DNA of 9,622 nucleotides from JAHJQQ01 sp041739295 (lineage in GTDB: Bacteria; Pseudomonadota; Gammaproteobacteria; Thiohalobacterales; Thiohalobacteraceae). Made by a program: the position numbers and the translations under genes. The notes below the pieces were generated by a model that did not search any database, was not told the origin of the DNA, and saw only the letters and a program-made list of their open reading frames with translations. Shown piece after piece: positions 1 to 7,113 of this stretch (position 1 is the first letter of the stretch; each line of letters starts with the position of its first letter). The DNA is taken from NCBI GenBank assembly GCA_041739295.1, contig JBGSOE010000244.1, forward strand, positions 1 through 9,622. The letters run 5' to 3'.

Positions 1-3
1 TCA

Positions 4-1968
4 GTGCCGGCGATCGACGAGTCAAAACGTCCAGTGATCGTAATCGGCACTGGGCCAGTCGGTATCCGAGTGGCACAGGAGATCCTGAAGCTAAATCCTG
101 GCGGTGCCCTGACTCTATTTGGTGATGAACCCTGGCCGCCCTACAACCGGGTGCAATTATCTGCGCTGCTGGCCGGGGAGATGTCGTGGGGGGCGCTCCA
201 GAATCAACTGCGCACAAATACTGAAAATCGGGTACTGCAACATCACAACTGCGCGGTAGTCAGTATTGATCGCGAGCGTCGCGTGGTTATTGATCGAGTA
301 GGGCGTGTGCATCCATATCGGACGCTGATACTCGCGGTAGGCTCGCGTCCACATATCCCTTCCATACCCGGCATCTCTCAGGAGGGTGTGTTCCGCTTTC
401 GTGATATGTCGGATATGCAGGCGCTGGCGGCGCGCAATGCCCGTAGCCGCCGTGCCGTGATTCTTGGCGGCGGGTTATTAGGAGTAGAGGCTGCACGTGG
501 TCTGTGCCGATCCGGTACCGAGGTGACCATTATCGAGCATGCGCCGCGGATTATGGCAGCGCAGTTGGACGATGCGGCGAGTGCGCTGCTCCAGGAGCAC
601 ATCGAAAGCTTAGGTATCCGTGTAATCCTGGGTGATTCAGTGGTGAAAGTATTGGGAGACGGCCGACTGTCCGGCATACGTCTGAGGTTGGGTGCCACCT
701 TGGCGTGTGACACCCTGGTGGTTGCCACGGGTATCCGTGCCAATATTGATCTCGCGCGAAGCTGCGGTTTGCGGGTGAATCGTGGCATTGTCATTGACGA
801 TACTTGTGCCACATCTGACCCAGCGATCTTTGCAGTGGGTGAGTGTGCTGAACATCGTGGTCAGCTTTATGGGCTGGTTGGACCAGGATTGGAACAAGCC
901 GCGGTGCTGGCCCATCGCTTGAATGGGCAATCGGCATGTTACTCAGGCTCACTCACCGCAACGCGCCTCAAAGTGGTCAAACAGGCCGTTTTCAGCATGG
1001 GCATCATTGCCGAGAGTGATGATCCAACATGGTTGCGCGCCCATGTCTATCAAGATCCCCTTACAGGTGTTTACCGCAAACTGGTTACGCGTCGTGGCCG
1101 ACTGGTTGGCGCAATCGCGCTGGGCCACTGGGACGAACTGACGAGAGTCCAGGAGATCGTGCACAGCAGGCGCGTGGTATTGCCGTGGCAGCTCTGGCGT
1201 TTTGCAAAGTATGGCTGCTTGTGGCCCGAGTCCACTGAGCAGGGTGTACAGGATTGGCCGGCATCGGCCATTGTGTGCAACTGCACTGGTGTGACACGCG
1301 GCGAATTAACGGCGGCCATAAGTCAGGGAAACTGCTCGATTCAGCAGCTAATCGAATCGACAGGTGCCTCAAGCGTCTGTGGCAGCTGTCGGCCACTGTT
1401 GTCCGCGTTGACCGGTGCCAAAGCTGTACCCGCAGATATGACCGGTATGCGTGCACTCGCAGTGACCGCATTGCTGGCCTTGCCCATCCTCCTTGCCATG
1501 AGCGTCCCTACGGAGTTTCTCAGAACTGATTCAGTACAAACGATCCTATATCAGCTGTCCATTGTGTGGCGCGATGGGTTCTGGAAACAGGTGACAGGCT
1601 TCACGCTGTTGGGCCTTGGTCTGATCGGGCTGGCCATGTCATTGCGAAAACGCGTAGCCAGTATGAAATGGGGCAGTTTTGTCTCTTGGCGTTTTCTGCA
1701 TGTGCTACTGGGGACACTCGCTCTGGTTACATTGCTACTACATACCGGTCTCGAATTCGGTACGGGGTTGAATGGCTGGTTACTGACCGATTATCTGGCA
1801 CTCGCCCTAGCGGGTGTCATCGCCGCTCTGGCGACTACCTATGCAGCGCCAGGATTGAGCCGCAGCGCGCGTCAGATGCAGCGCTGGGCCAATCGTGCCC
1901 ATCTCTTTATCGCCTGGCCACTGCCTGCGCTACTCGGGTTTCACGTGCTATCGGTCTACTACTTTTGA
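4..1968 (+). CDS. FAD/NAD(P) oxidoreductase fused to BFD-like [2Fe-2S] and di-haem b membrane domain
   Basis: Seen: a 654-residue protein in three parts. Residues 11-28 carry an FAD-binding GTGPVG motif. Residues 151-166 carry a second dinucleotide motif, GGGLLG, for NAD(P)H. The ATG..AVGEC stretch near 241-281 is the usual second FAD contact of NirB/NasC/rubredoxin-reductase-type enzymes. Residues 425-462 hold CNC plus CGSC, the four cysteines of a BFD-like [2Fe-2S] domain. From 483 on there are five hydrophobic helices (about 483-500, 528-546, 562-582, 592-612, 632-651). Helix 3 has H566 and H580, and helix 5 has H633 and H647, both pairs 14 apart as in di-haem b proteins. Inferred role: moving electrons between cytoplasmic NAD(P)H and membrane haems, then to the multihaem cytochrome encoded 6 nt downstream. 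The FAD and Fe-S parts resemble NirB/NasC, but no sirohaem nitrite-reductase domain is present. The GTG start at 4 suits the FAD motif position, but the frame is open to the window edge, so the 5' end is uncertain. Confidence 0.85.
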   Translation: MPAIDESKRPVIVIGTGPVGIRVAQEILKLNPGGALTLFGDEPWPPYNRVQLSALLAGEMSWGALQNQLRTNTENRVLQHHNCAVVSIDRERRVVIDRVGRVHPYRTLILAVGSRPHIPSIPGISQEGVFRFRDMSDMQALAARNARSRRAVILGGGLLGVEAARGLCRSGTEVTIIEHAPRIMAAQLDDAASALLQEHIESLGIRVILGDSVVKVLGDGRLSGIRLRLGATLACDTLVVATGIRANIDLARSCGLRVNRGIVIDDTCATSDPAIFAVGECAEHRGQLYGLVGPGLEQAAVLAHRLNGQSACYSGSLTATRLKVVKQAVFSMGIIAESDDPTWLRAHVYQDPLTGVYRKLVTRRGRLVGAIALGHWDELTRVQEIVHSRRVVLPWQLWRFAKYGCLWPESTEQGVQDWPASAIVCNCTGVTRGELTAAISQGNCSIQQLIESTGASSVCGSCRPLLSALTGAKAVPADMTGMRALAVTALLALPILLAMSVPTEFLRTDSVQTILYQLSIVWRDGFWKQVTGFTLLGLGLIGLAMSLRKRVASMKWGSFVSWRFLHVLLGTLALVTLLLHTGLEFGTGLNGWLLTDYLALALAGVIAALATTYAAPGLSRSARQMQRWANRAHLFIAWPLPALLGFHVLSVYYF

Positions 1969-1974
1969 AACGAG

Positions 1975-3378
1975 ATGATGACAATCGGAGGTAATGAGAA
2001 ATGGGTCATATGGTCGTACTGGTTTGCCATCATCGGTGGTTTGGCGGCCTATCTCGGCTATGCCTTGCGCAGTGGGGATGCCGCTGTGTATCTGATTGGT
2101 GAAATGAGCCACGCGCATCATCAAATCGAGCTTGCCTGCAGCAGTTGCCACACTGAGCCTTTCGGTGGCGGCGCGATTCTGCAATCTGCCTGTATGAATT
2201 GCCATGCCGAAGATCTGAAGGCGAGTGATGATTCGCATCCCAAGTCGAAATTTACCGATCCACGCAATGCCGATCGGGTTGCCAAGCTTGATGCGCGTCA
2301 TTGCGTGACCTGCCACACCGAGCATCGCCCGGAAATAACGCATGCCATGGGCGTGACCTTGCCGAATGATTTTTGTATCGAGTGCCACGCCGACATTGCC
2401 GAGGATCGTGCCAGTCATGCCGGACTCGATTTTGCCTCCTGTGCAACGGGGGGCTGCCACAATTTCCATGACAACCTGGCGTTGTACGAAGATTTTCTGA
2501 TCAAACATCAAGGTGAGCCAGATCTACATCCGGTGGCGCTAACACCCACCACAGCCGACACAGCATTGCGGCGTGCGCTCATCGAGCATCCCGTCGCGCC
2601 ACTGGATTTTCACGCGGCCGACATGCCGATCACCATCCAGGTCGATCAACACACCGCCTCAGATTGGGAGCAGACCGCGCATGCCCAGGCCGGAGTGAAT
2701 TGTGGTGATTGCCATAGCGTCGATTTGAACGATGGTGCAGGTGCGATCTGGCGGGCGAAGCCCGATCAGCGCAGCTGCCAACAATGTCATAGCGACGAAG
2801 TCGAAGGTTTTCTGGGTGGCATGCACGGCATGCGTATCGCTGCCGGCTTGTCGCCGCTGCAGCCACGGGATGCGCAGCTACCCATGCACGCCGACAAGGC
2901 CGATGCGACGCTGTCCTGCACAAGTTGCCACAGTGCGCATAGATTCGAGCGGCAACACGCTGCCAGTGAGGCTTGCCTCAGCTGCCACAATGACGAGCAT
3001 TCGCGCAACTACAATAATTCTCCGCATGCTGAACTCTGGCGCCGAGAGCAGTCAGGTCAGCTGCCTGCCGGTTCGGGCGTGTCCTGTGCGACCTGCCATC
3101 TGCCACGCACGCTGCACGTACTGAATGGCATCGAGGTCACGCTGGCCGAGCATAACCAGAATGCCAATCTGCGACCCAACGAAAAGATGCTGCGCAGTGT
3201 CTGTATGGATTGTCACGGGCTCGCCTTTTCCATTGATGCGCTAGCCGATCAGGCTCTCGTAAAAAACAACTTCACAGGCAAGCCGGCACAGCATGTTCCC
3301 AGTATTGATTGGGCTGTGCGCAGGCATGCAATGGAAGGTGCAACAGGTTCTTCAAACCCGAAAGAGGAAAGCCGATGA
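1975..3378 (+). CDS. membrane-anchored multihaem (11-haem) cytochrome c
   Basis: Seen: 467 residues with one N-terminal uncleaved-looking helix (about 10-31), then a periplasmic domain. Ten CXXCH sites start at C55, C73, C110, C134, C243, C268, C315, C334, C371 and C410. One CX4CH site (C156/C161-H162) brings the total to eleven predicted c haems. They fall into an N-terminal cluster of five (55-162) and a C-terminal cluster of six (243-414), separated by about 80 haem-free residues. The stretch around 334-375 (haem, then SPH near 349-351, then SCATCH) resembles the haem-packing segments of hydroxylamine-oxidoreductase-like and other multihaem cytochromes, but I cannot assign a family or an active site. 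Inferred role: periplasmic electron wire taking electrons from, or giving them to, the upstream FAD/haem b protein. It starts 6 nt after that gene and its stop overlaps the next start, so they are probably co-translated. ATG at 1975 or 1978 are both possible. Confidence 0.88.
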   Translation: MMTIGGNEKWVIWSYWFAIIGGLAAYLGYALRSGDAAVYLIGEMSHAHHQIELACSSCHTEPFGGGAILQSACMNCHAEDLKASDDSHPKSKFTDPRNADRVAKLDARHCVTCHTEHRPEITHAMGVTLPNDFCIECHADIAEDRASHAGLDFASCATGGCHNFHDNLALYEDFLIKHQGEPDLHPVALTPTTADTALRRALIEHPVAPLDFHAADMPITIQVDQHTASDWEQTAHAQAGVNCGDCHSVDLNDGAGAIWRAKPDQRSCQQCHSDEVEGFLGGMHGMRIAAGLSPLQPRDAQLPMHADKADATLSCTSCHSAHRFERQHAASEACLSCHNDEHSRNYNNSPHAELWRREQSGQLPAGSGVSCATCHLPRTLHVLNGIEVTLAEHNQNANLRPNEKMLRSVCMDCHGLAFSIDALADQALVKNNFTGKPAQHVPSIDWAVRRHAMEGATGSSNPKEESR

Positions 3379-3944
3379 TGAAAGTAGCGACCAAAGCAGT
3401 CAGCACGCTCGGAGCAGTTGCCCTGTTGGCGGGCTGCGGAGCGGAAACGGGCGGTGGTGGTATCACGCCTCAGGCCATGTCGGATGCGTTGCATTCTGTC
3501 ATGGAAGCGGACCGTACCGTCTATACCCGACTGATCATCAATCGCCTGCAGAACGAGGAAAAGGTGATCAAGGCCAGCGAACACTGGAAAGATGAAAAGG
3601 GTCTGGTGTTGCCGGCGCAGATGTTCCGCTACGGCGCGGAGATGGTGGCGGAGAAGGGCGCAAATTTCAGTTATTCGCTGTTGTCGCTCTGGCCGGTCAA
3701 CAAACAGAACGAGCCGCGCACGGAGGCTGAGAAGACTGGCCTCAAGTTTATCGCCGACAATCCGGGCAAAAACTACTACACGGAAGAGGATCTGGCCGGC
3801 ACGAAATATTTCACGGCGGTCTATCCGGATGTGGCTGTAGCGCAGGCCTGTATCAGCTGCCATAACGGCCATAAAGACAGTCCCCGCACGGATTTCAAAA
3901 TGGGCGAGGTTATGGGTGGCGTCGTAATCCGGATACCGCTTTAA
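3375..3944 (+). CDS. DUF3365/Tll0287-like monohaem lipoprotein
   Basis: Seen: from the ATG at 3375 the protein is 189 residues. It begins with a short signal peptide ending in a lipobox, LLAGC, with C21 as the lipidated residue. A single haem site, CISCH (C159, C162, H163), sits 27 residues from the C-terminus and is followed by MGEVMGGVVIRIPL, the typical ending of DUF3365 (Tll0287-like haem) proteins. The frame is open upstream to 3309, but that extension has no signal sequence; GAGG at 3364-3367 with correct spacing, and the lipobox, favour 3375. The start overlaps the TGA of the multihaem gene (3376-3378), which indicates translational coupling. Known of the family: PAS-like haem or sensor domains, often found alone or in front of signalling modules. 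Here there is no signalling domain, so a periplasmic redox or haem-sensing role linked to the neighbouring cytochromes is inferred. Confidence 0.82.
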   Translation: MMKVATKAVSTLGAVALLAGCGAETGGGGITPQAMSDALHSVMEADRTVYTRLIINRLQNEEKVIKASEHWKDEKGLVLPAQMFRYGAEMVAEKGANFSYSLLSLWPVNKQNEPRTEAEKTGLKFIADNPGKNYYTEEDLAGTKYFTAVYPDVAVAQACISCHNGHKDSPRTDFKMGEVMGGVVIRIPL

Positions 3945-3947
3945 GAA

Positions 3948-4355
3948 ATGTATGTCCGTACTCTGCGGGATGGGGATTTATCCCAACGTTCGTCGGCTTT
4001 TACCCCGGCAATCGTTGTGCTGGTCTGCGTAGTCGTCAGCCTGGCTGCTTGTGCCAAGCAAACGGATGGAGGCTTCCCCGAGTTTGACGCACCGGAACTC
4101 AAGCTCGGGCGTGCAATCTGGCTGGAAAATTGTCAGGCCTGCCATGGCACGGGATTGGCTGGCGCACCGCACATCGGCGATCGCGTTGCCTGGAAGCCGC
4201 GCATCGGTCAGGGATTACCCATCCTGTTCGAACATGCCATGAAAGGCTTCGCGGGCCCGACAGGGACTGAGATGCCGGCGCGTGGTGGTCGCCCGGATCT
4301 TGATGATATGGCCGTTCAATTGGCTGTGCGCTACATGGTAAAGGCGAGTGAATAA
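3948..4355 (+). CDS. cytochrome c5-like monohaem lipoprotein
   Basis: Seen: 135 residues. A hydrophobic segment at 20-34 ends in SLAAC, a lipobox with C35, so the protein is predicted to be lipid-anchored in the periplasm. The haem site is CQACH (C62, C65, H66), followed by GTGLAGAP and later EMPARGG with M109 as the probable sixth ligand. This is the class I cytochrome c5 pattern (haem site near the N-terminus, Met in an MPARGG loop). Role: small one-electron carrier between periplasmic redox partners, most simply the multihaem cytochrome upstream and an oxidase or reductase elsewhere. It starts 3 nt after the preceding stop. No good Shine-Dalgarno precedes ATG 3948, so translation may depend on coupling. 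The n-region before the hydrophobic core is rather long for a lipoprotein, so a later non-ATG start is possible. Confidence 0.85.
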   Translation: MYVRTLRDGDLSQRSSAFTPAIVVLVCVVVSLAACAKQTDGGFPEFDAPELKLGRAIWLENCQACHGTGLAGAPHIGDRVAWKPRIGQGLPILFEHAMKGFAGPTGTEMPARGGRPDLDDMAVQLAVRYMVKASE

Positions 4356-4388
4356 CTCTGTAGATCAATTATAGAAGGAGGTATGAAG

Positions 4389-4805
4389 ATGACACCTGAA
4401 CAGTTGCTGCTGGTGAAAGAGAGTTGGGCAATGGTCGTTCCCATTAAGGAACAGGCCGCCGAGTTGTTTTACGGCAAATTATTCGAGCTTGATCCCATGT
4501 TAAAACCCATGTTCAAGGGCAACATGCAGGAACAGGGACGCAAGCTGACGGCGATGATCAATACCGCGGTCAATAGTCTGGATAAACTGGAGGCGATTGT
4601 TCCCGCAGTGCAGGATCTCGGTCGTCGGCATGTCGCCTATGGCGTCAAGGACAGTCATTACGACACGGTGGGGTCTGCGCTCGTCTGGACGCTTGAGAAA
4701 GGTTTGGGCGCGCATTTTACTCCGGCGTGTAAGGACGCCTGGGTAACCGTTTACGGTGTACTGGCCGGAACCATGAAGACAGCCGCTGCAGAGGCCGCTG
4801 CCTAG
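4389..4805 (+). CDS. single-domain bacterial globin (Vgb/flavohaemoglobin-type globin domain)
   Basis: Seen: 138 residues from the ATG at 4389. An in-frame ATG at 4383 exists, but the strong AGGAGGT at 4376-4382 abuts it, whereas 4389 has a 6-nt spacer and gives the usual MTPEQ N-terminus. Globin landmarks: Tyr28 (position B10) in LFYGKLFEL, Phe42 (CD1) in LKPMFKG, Gln49 near E7 and the proximal His81 in RRHVAYGV, followed by the HYDTVGSAL segment. The protein stops after the globin domain, so no FAD/NAD reductase part is attached, unlike flavohaemoglobin Hmp. Known of the family: O2 binding and, with a reductase partner, NO dioxygenation to nitrate. As the last gene of the cytochrome operon, 33 nt after the cytochrome c5 gene, it may protect that chain from NO or supply O2; this is inference. 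The gene ends with TAG, a genuine stop here. Confidence 0.9.
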   Translation: MTPEQLLLVKESWAMVVPIKEQAAELFYGKLFELDPMLKPMFKGNMQEQGRKLTAMINTAVNSLDKLEAIVPAVQDLGRRHVAYGVKDSHYDTVGSALVWTLEKGLGAHFTPACKDAWVTVYGVLAGTMKTAAAEAAA

Positions 4806-4950
4806 ACTGCGTCGCGAACACTGAACAGCATTCGGGCATGACGGTCGCAGAGGTTGATACGCGCTATCGATTCAGCGTGCGGCTCTCTGCAGCTCGGTAA
4901 TGTACTGGTTAAAACTTAGGAACCTCTGATTAATCCTATAAACCAAATAT

Positions 4951-5076
4951 GCCACGGAATCACACGGAAAAACACGGACAAGATCATAAGCTTCACACCG
5001 CCATCACCCGCAAGGTGGTGAATAGTTGCTCCAGGAAGGCACTGTGGTTCAGTGTCTTCCGTGTGTTTCCGTGGCT
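4951..5076. repeat. long inverted-repeat element, CCACGGAA family, copy 1
   Basis: The left arm begins GCCACGGAATCACACGG at 4951 and the right arm ends CCGTGTGTTTCCGTGGC at 5075. The arms pair over about 24 bases with few mismatches. The 70-base centre contains a second hairpin (CATCACC, loop CGCAA, GGTGGTG at about 5002-5020). No coding potential. A related element lies at 9131-9213. Likely a MITE- or REP-like dispersed sequence. Confidence 0.75.
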
Positions 5077-5105
5077 GAAATGATTATTTTAGGTTGAACG
5101 TAAGA

Positions 5106-5235
5106 TGTAGGGCGGGTTAGGTGCGCTGTTTGCACCGTAACCCGCCAAGCGTGCTGTCAGGCACACCTTTACAAAGGCGTTGTGTTGCTTCGCAACGCCT
5201 GTCGGGTTACGCAAACTGCGCTAACCCGACCTACA
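5106..5235. repeat. palindromic repeat, GTAGG(G/T)CGGGTTAG family
   Basis: The left end TGTAGGGCGGGTTAG (5106-5120) is matched in inverted orientation by CTAACCCGACCTACA (5221-5235). Both arms continue with a GCG..TTTGC..CGTAACCCG pattern. A perfect 8-bp inner hairpin, AGGCGTTG/CAACGCCT, sits at 5175-5200. This is the recognisable 'GGGTTAGCGCAGTTTGCGTAACCCG' type of dispersed proteobacterial repeat. It encodes nothing. Confidence 0.75.
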
Positions 5236-5302
5236 TTGAACTACGCGCCTCGCAATGACGGATTAATCAAAACTTTCCTGAATCTGTTCTGTGTCTGATC
5301 AA

Positions 5303-5347
5303 GTGCACAGCGACGGTGGGTAACGCTGTCGTTGCGCACGTTTTTTT
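5303..5347 (+). terminator. intrinsic terminator upstream of the nrtA control region
   Basis: GTGCACAGCGAC (5303-5314) pairs with GTCGTTGCGCAC (5328-5339): 12 positions, with one A-C mismatch and one G-U pair, and a 13-nt loop. A run of seven T follows at 5341-5347. It lies upstream of the predicted nrtA promoter, so it most simply stops transcripts arriving from the globin operon. A competing hairpin, CTGTG (5289-5293) with CACAG (5306-5310), could disrupt it. Confidence 0.7.
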
Positions 5348-5393
5348 GTTTCCAGCCCGCGGCGCTCTGAGAATGTCTCCTAATAGTGCGTCG

Positions 5394-5410
5394 CGCACAG
5401 CCATGGTGCG
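5394..5410 (+). promoter_or_regulatory. NtrC-like enhancer dyad
   Basis: CGCACAGCCATGGTGCG shows the GCAC-N7-GTGC spacing of NtrC sites and matches the known TGCACCAACATGGTGC type over most positions. Its centre lies about 100 bp upstream of the start site predicted from the sigma-54 promoter at 5475, a normal enhancer distance. A weaker relative, with only the left half TGCAC good, is at 5304-5320. Assignment is from consensus only. Confidence 0.6.
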
Positions 5411-5474
5411 TGTGCCCCCGCTCAGTAGCCCTTCTATCTACTTAAAACTTAACTCATACATGGAGTTACCATCC

Positions 5475-5490
5475 TGGCACGCATTCTGCT
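5475..5490 (+). promoter_or_regulatory. sigma-54 (RpoN) -24/-12 promoter of nrtA
   Basis: TGGCACGCATTCTGCT fits the TGGCACG-N4-TTGCW consensus with one substitution (C for the first T of the -12 block) and exact spacing. The invariant GG is at 5476-5477 and GC at 5488-5489. Transcription would start near 5501, giving a leader of about 140 nt before nrtA. An AT-rich stretch (about 5437-5462) between the NtrC-like dyad and this promoter could bend, as IHF sites do, but no clear IHF consensus is seen. Confidence 0.75.
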
Positions 5491-5542
5491 CAGGACACTC
5501 AAGACGAGGTGCACCCAACGGCGGGTCGTAAATCCTCAGGCT

Positions 5543-5556
5543 AGGCACGAGTGCCT
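5543..5556 (+). other. small hairpin in the nrtA leader
   Basis: AGGCAC (5543-5548) and GTGCCT (5551-5556) are perfect inverted repeats around two bases. An alternative pairing is CAGGC (5537-5541) with GCCTG (5553-5557). No T-run follows, so it is not an attenuator by itself. It may affect leader stability or be incidental. Confidence 0.35.
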
Positions 5557-5641
5557 GGCAACAGACAACGACGTCGATGCGTACAACGACTGGCTATGTG
5601 CGGATGGACATTATATTTGCCCTAAAAAGACGGAGTAACGC

Positions 5642-7060
5642 ATGACCAGAACGAAGCCATCTCAACTTTCCCCAATGCGTCGGCAGTTTCTTAACAAGAC
5701 CCTTCGGGTCATGGGTGCCGCCGCAGTCCTCAGTAGCTTGTCGGCCTTACTGCCCTTGGCATCGGCGCAGGCAGCGGCACTCGAGAAAGAAGAACTCAAA
5801 TTCGGCTTTATCAAACTGACTGACATGGCGCCATTGGCAATCGCTTACGAAAATCATTACTTCGAGGATGAAGGTCTGTATGTGACGCTGGAGGCACAGG
5901 CGAACTGGAAGGTGCTGCTGGATCGCGTGATCGACGGCGAACTGGATGGCGCGCATATGCTGGCTGGGCAACCTCTCGGCGCGACCATTGGTTTCGGCAC
6001 TCAGGCAAATATTATTACCGCCTTCAGCATGGATCTGAACGGCAACGGCATCACCGTCTCGAATGACGTCTGGGAACAGATGAAGAAATATGTTCCGATG
6101 CAAGACGGAAAACCAGTTCATCCGATCAAGGCCGATGCACTCAAACCGGTTATCGATCAATACAAGAAAGAAGGCAAGCCCTTCAAGATGGGCATGGTGT
6201 TCCCGGTCTCAACTCACAACTATGAACTGCGCTACTGGCTGGCAGCCGGTGGCATAAACCCGGGCTACTACGCACCGCAGAAAGGTGACACCTCGGGTAC
6301 TCTGCAAGCTGATGCACTGTTGTCCGTAACACCGCCACCGCAGATGCCATCGACCCTGGAAGCCGGCACCATTTATGGCTATTGCGTGGGTGAGCCGTGG
6401 AATCAGCAGGCGGTATTCAAAGGTATCGGCGTGCCGGTCATCACCGACTACGAGATCTGGAAGAACAATCCGGAAAAGGTTTTCGGTGTCAGCGAGGAAT
6501 GGGCCAACAAGTACCCCAACACACATAAGGCCGTCGTCAAGGCGTTGATCCGCGCCGCGCAATGGCTGGATGCGGACAACAACAAAAACCGTCCGGCAGC
6601 GGTAAAGATTCTGTCCAAACCGGATTATGTTGGCGCTGATTACGATGTTATCGCCAATAGCATGACCGGTACCTTCGAATACGAGAAGGGCGATAAGCGT
6701 GAAGTGCCGGACTTCAATGTGTTCTTCCGTTATAACGCGACCTATCCCTACTACTCGGACGCCGTCTGGTATCTCAGTCAGATGCGTCGCTGGGGTCAGA
6801 TCGCCGAAGCCAAGCCCGACAGCTGGTACATGGATATCGCCAAGAAGGTCTATCGCCCGGATATTTACGCTGCAGCGGCAAAGGAACTGATTGCCGAGGG
6901 TAAGGTGAAGGCGGCTGACTTCCCCGACTTCGCCAGCGAAACCGGATATCGTACGCCACAGACCGAGTTCATTGACGGCATCACCTACGACGGCACCAAA
7001 CCCAACGACTATCTGAAGCAATTCAAAATCGGTCTCAAGGGTGAAGAAACAGTCAAATAA
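5642..7060 (+). CDS. nrtA: nitrate/nitrite ABC transporter substrate-binding protein NrtA
   Basis: Seen: 472 residues. The N-terminus has a twin-arginine motif, MRRQFLNK (residues 12-19), a hydrophobic core and an AQA-type cleavage region around 42-46, so the protein is predicted to be folded before Tat export to the periplasm. The mature part opens with LKFGFIKLTDMAPLAIAYE and continues with the ANWKVLLDRVIDGELDGAHML segment, both hallmarks of the NrtA/CmpA family that bind nitrate/nitrite or bicarbonate. Full family length. GGAG at 5632-5635 gives a good Shine-Dalgarno for ATG 5642. It is first in an operon with the permease and ATPase, behind a sigma-54 promoter and an NtrC-like site; nitrogen control favours nitrate over bicarbonate (CmpA) as the ligand. 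Cyanate or another anion is less likely but cannot be excluded from sequence alone. Confidence 0.9.
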   Translation: MTRTKPSQLSPMRRQFLNKTLRVMGAAAVLSSLSALLPLASAQAAALEKEELKFGFIKLTDMAPLAIAYENHYFEDEGLYVTLEAQANWKVLLDRVIDGELDGAHMLAGQPLGATIGFGTQANIITAFSMDLNGNGITVSNDVWEQMKKYVPMQDGKPVHPIKADALKPVIDQYKKEGKPFKMGMVFPVSTHNYELRYWLAAGGINPGYYAPQKGDTSGTLQADALLSVTPPPQMPSTLEAGTIYGYCVGEPWNQQAVFKGIGVPVITDYEIWKNNPEKVFGVSEEWANKYPNTHKAVVKALIRAAQWLDADNNKNRPAAVKILSKPDYVGADYDVIANSMTGTFEYEKGDKREVPDFNVFFRYNATYPYYSDAVWYLSQMRRWGQIAEAKPDSWYMDIAKKVYRPDIYAAAAKELIAEGKVKAADFPDFASETGYRTPQTEFIDGITYDGTKPNDYLKQFKIGLKGEETVK

Positions 7061-7068
7061 CAAGCTGC

Positions 7069-7094
7069 AGGGCGCTGCTCAAAAGCAGCACCCT
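7069..7094 (+). promoter_or_regulatory. intercistronic hairpin between nrtA and nrtB
   Basis: AGGG-C-GCTGCT (7069-7079) pairs with AGCAGC-A-CCCT (7084-7094) around a CAAA loop: ten pairs with one internal mismatch and no T-run. In binding-protein-dependent operons such a stem after the first gene often protects the upstream mRNA and raises binding protein over permease; that role is inferred here. Confidence 0.6.
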
Positions 7095-7113
7095 TTAGGT
7101 TGAGGAGAGCGCA

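Larger units (their letters stand above)
4806..5302. other. non-coding stretch filled by repeat elements
   Basis: No gene is supported between the globin stop and the terminator at 5303. The first 100 bases contain only a weak 6-bp pairing (4847-4852 with 4885-4890) and no T-run, so no clear globin terminator. The rest is mostly two palindromic elements (4951-5076 and 5106-5235). GATTAATC occurs at both 4928-4935 and 5261-5268, and CTCGCAATGACGG at 5249-5261 looks like a fragment of another dispersed repeat. Confidence 0.6.

Noticed and set aside
3249..3872. 207-codon open frame on the minus strand
   Set aside because: It is a mirror of the multihaem and DUF3365 genes. Its Arg/His-rich composition is typical of antisense frames.
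5316..5531. 71-codon open frame upstream of nrtA
   Set aside because: It overlaps the terminator, the NtrC-like dyad and the sigma-54 promoter, and shows no recognisable protein pattern.
6209..7063. 284-codon open frame on the minus strand
   Set aside because: It lies wholly antisense to nrtA, which has clear family motifs. It has no domain pattern and no neighbour or promoter on that strand.
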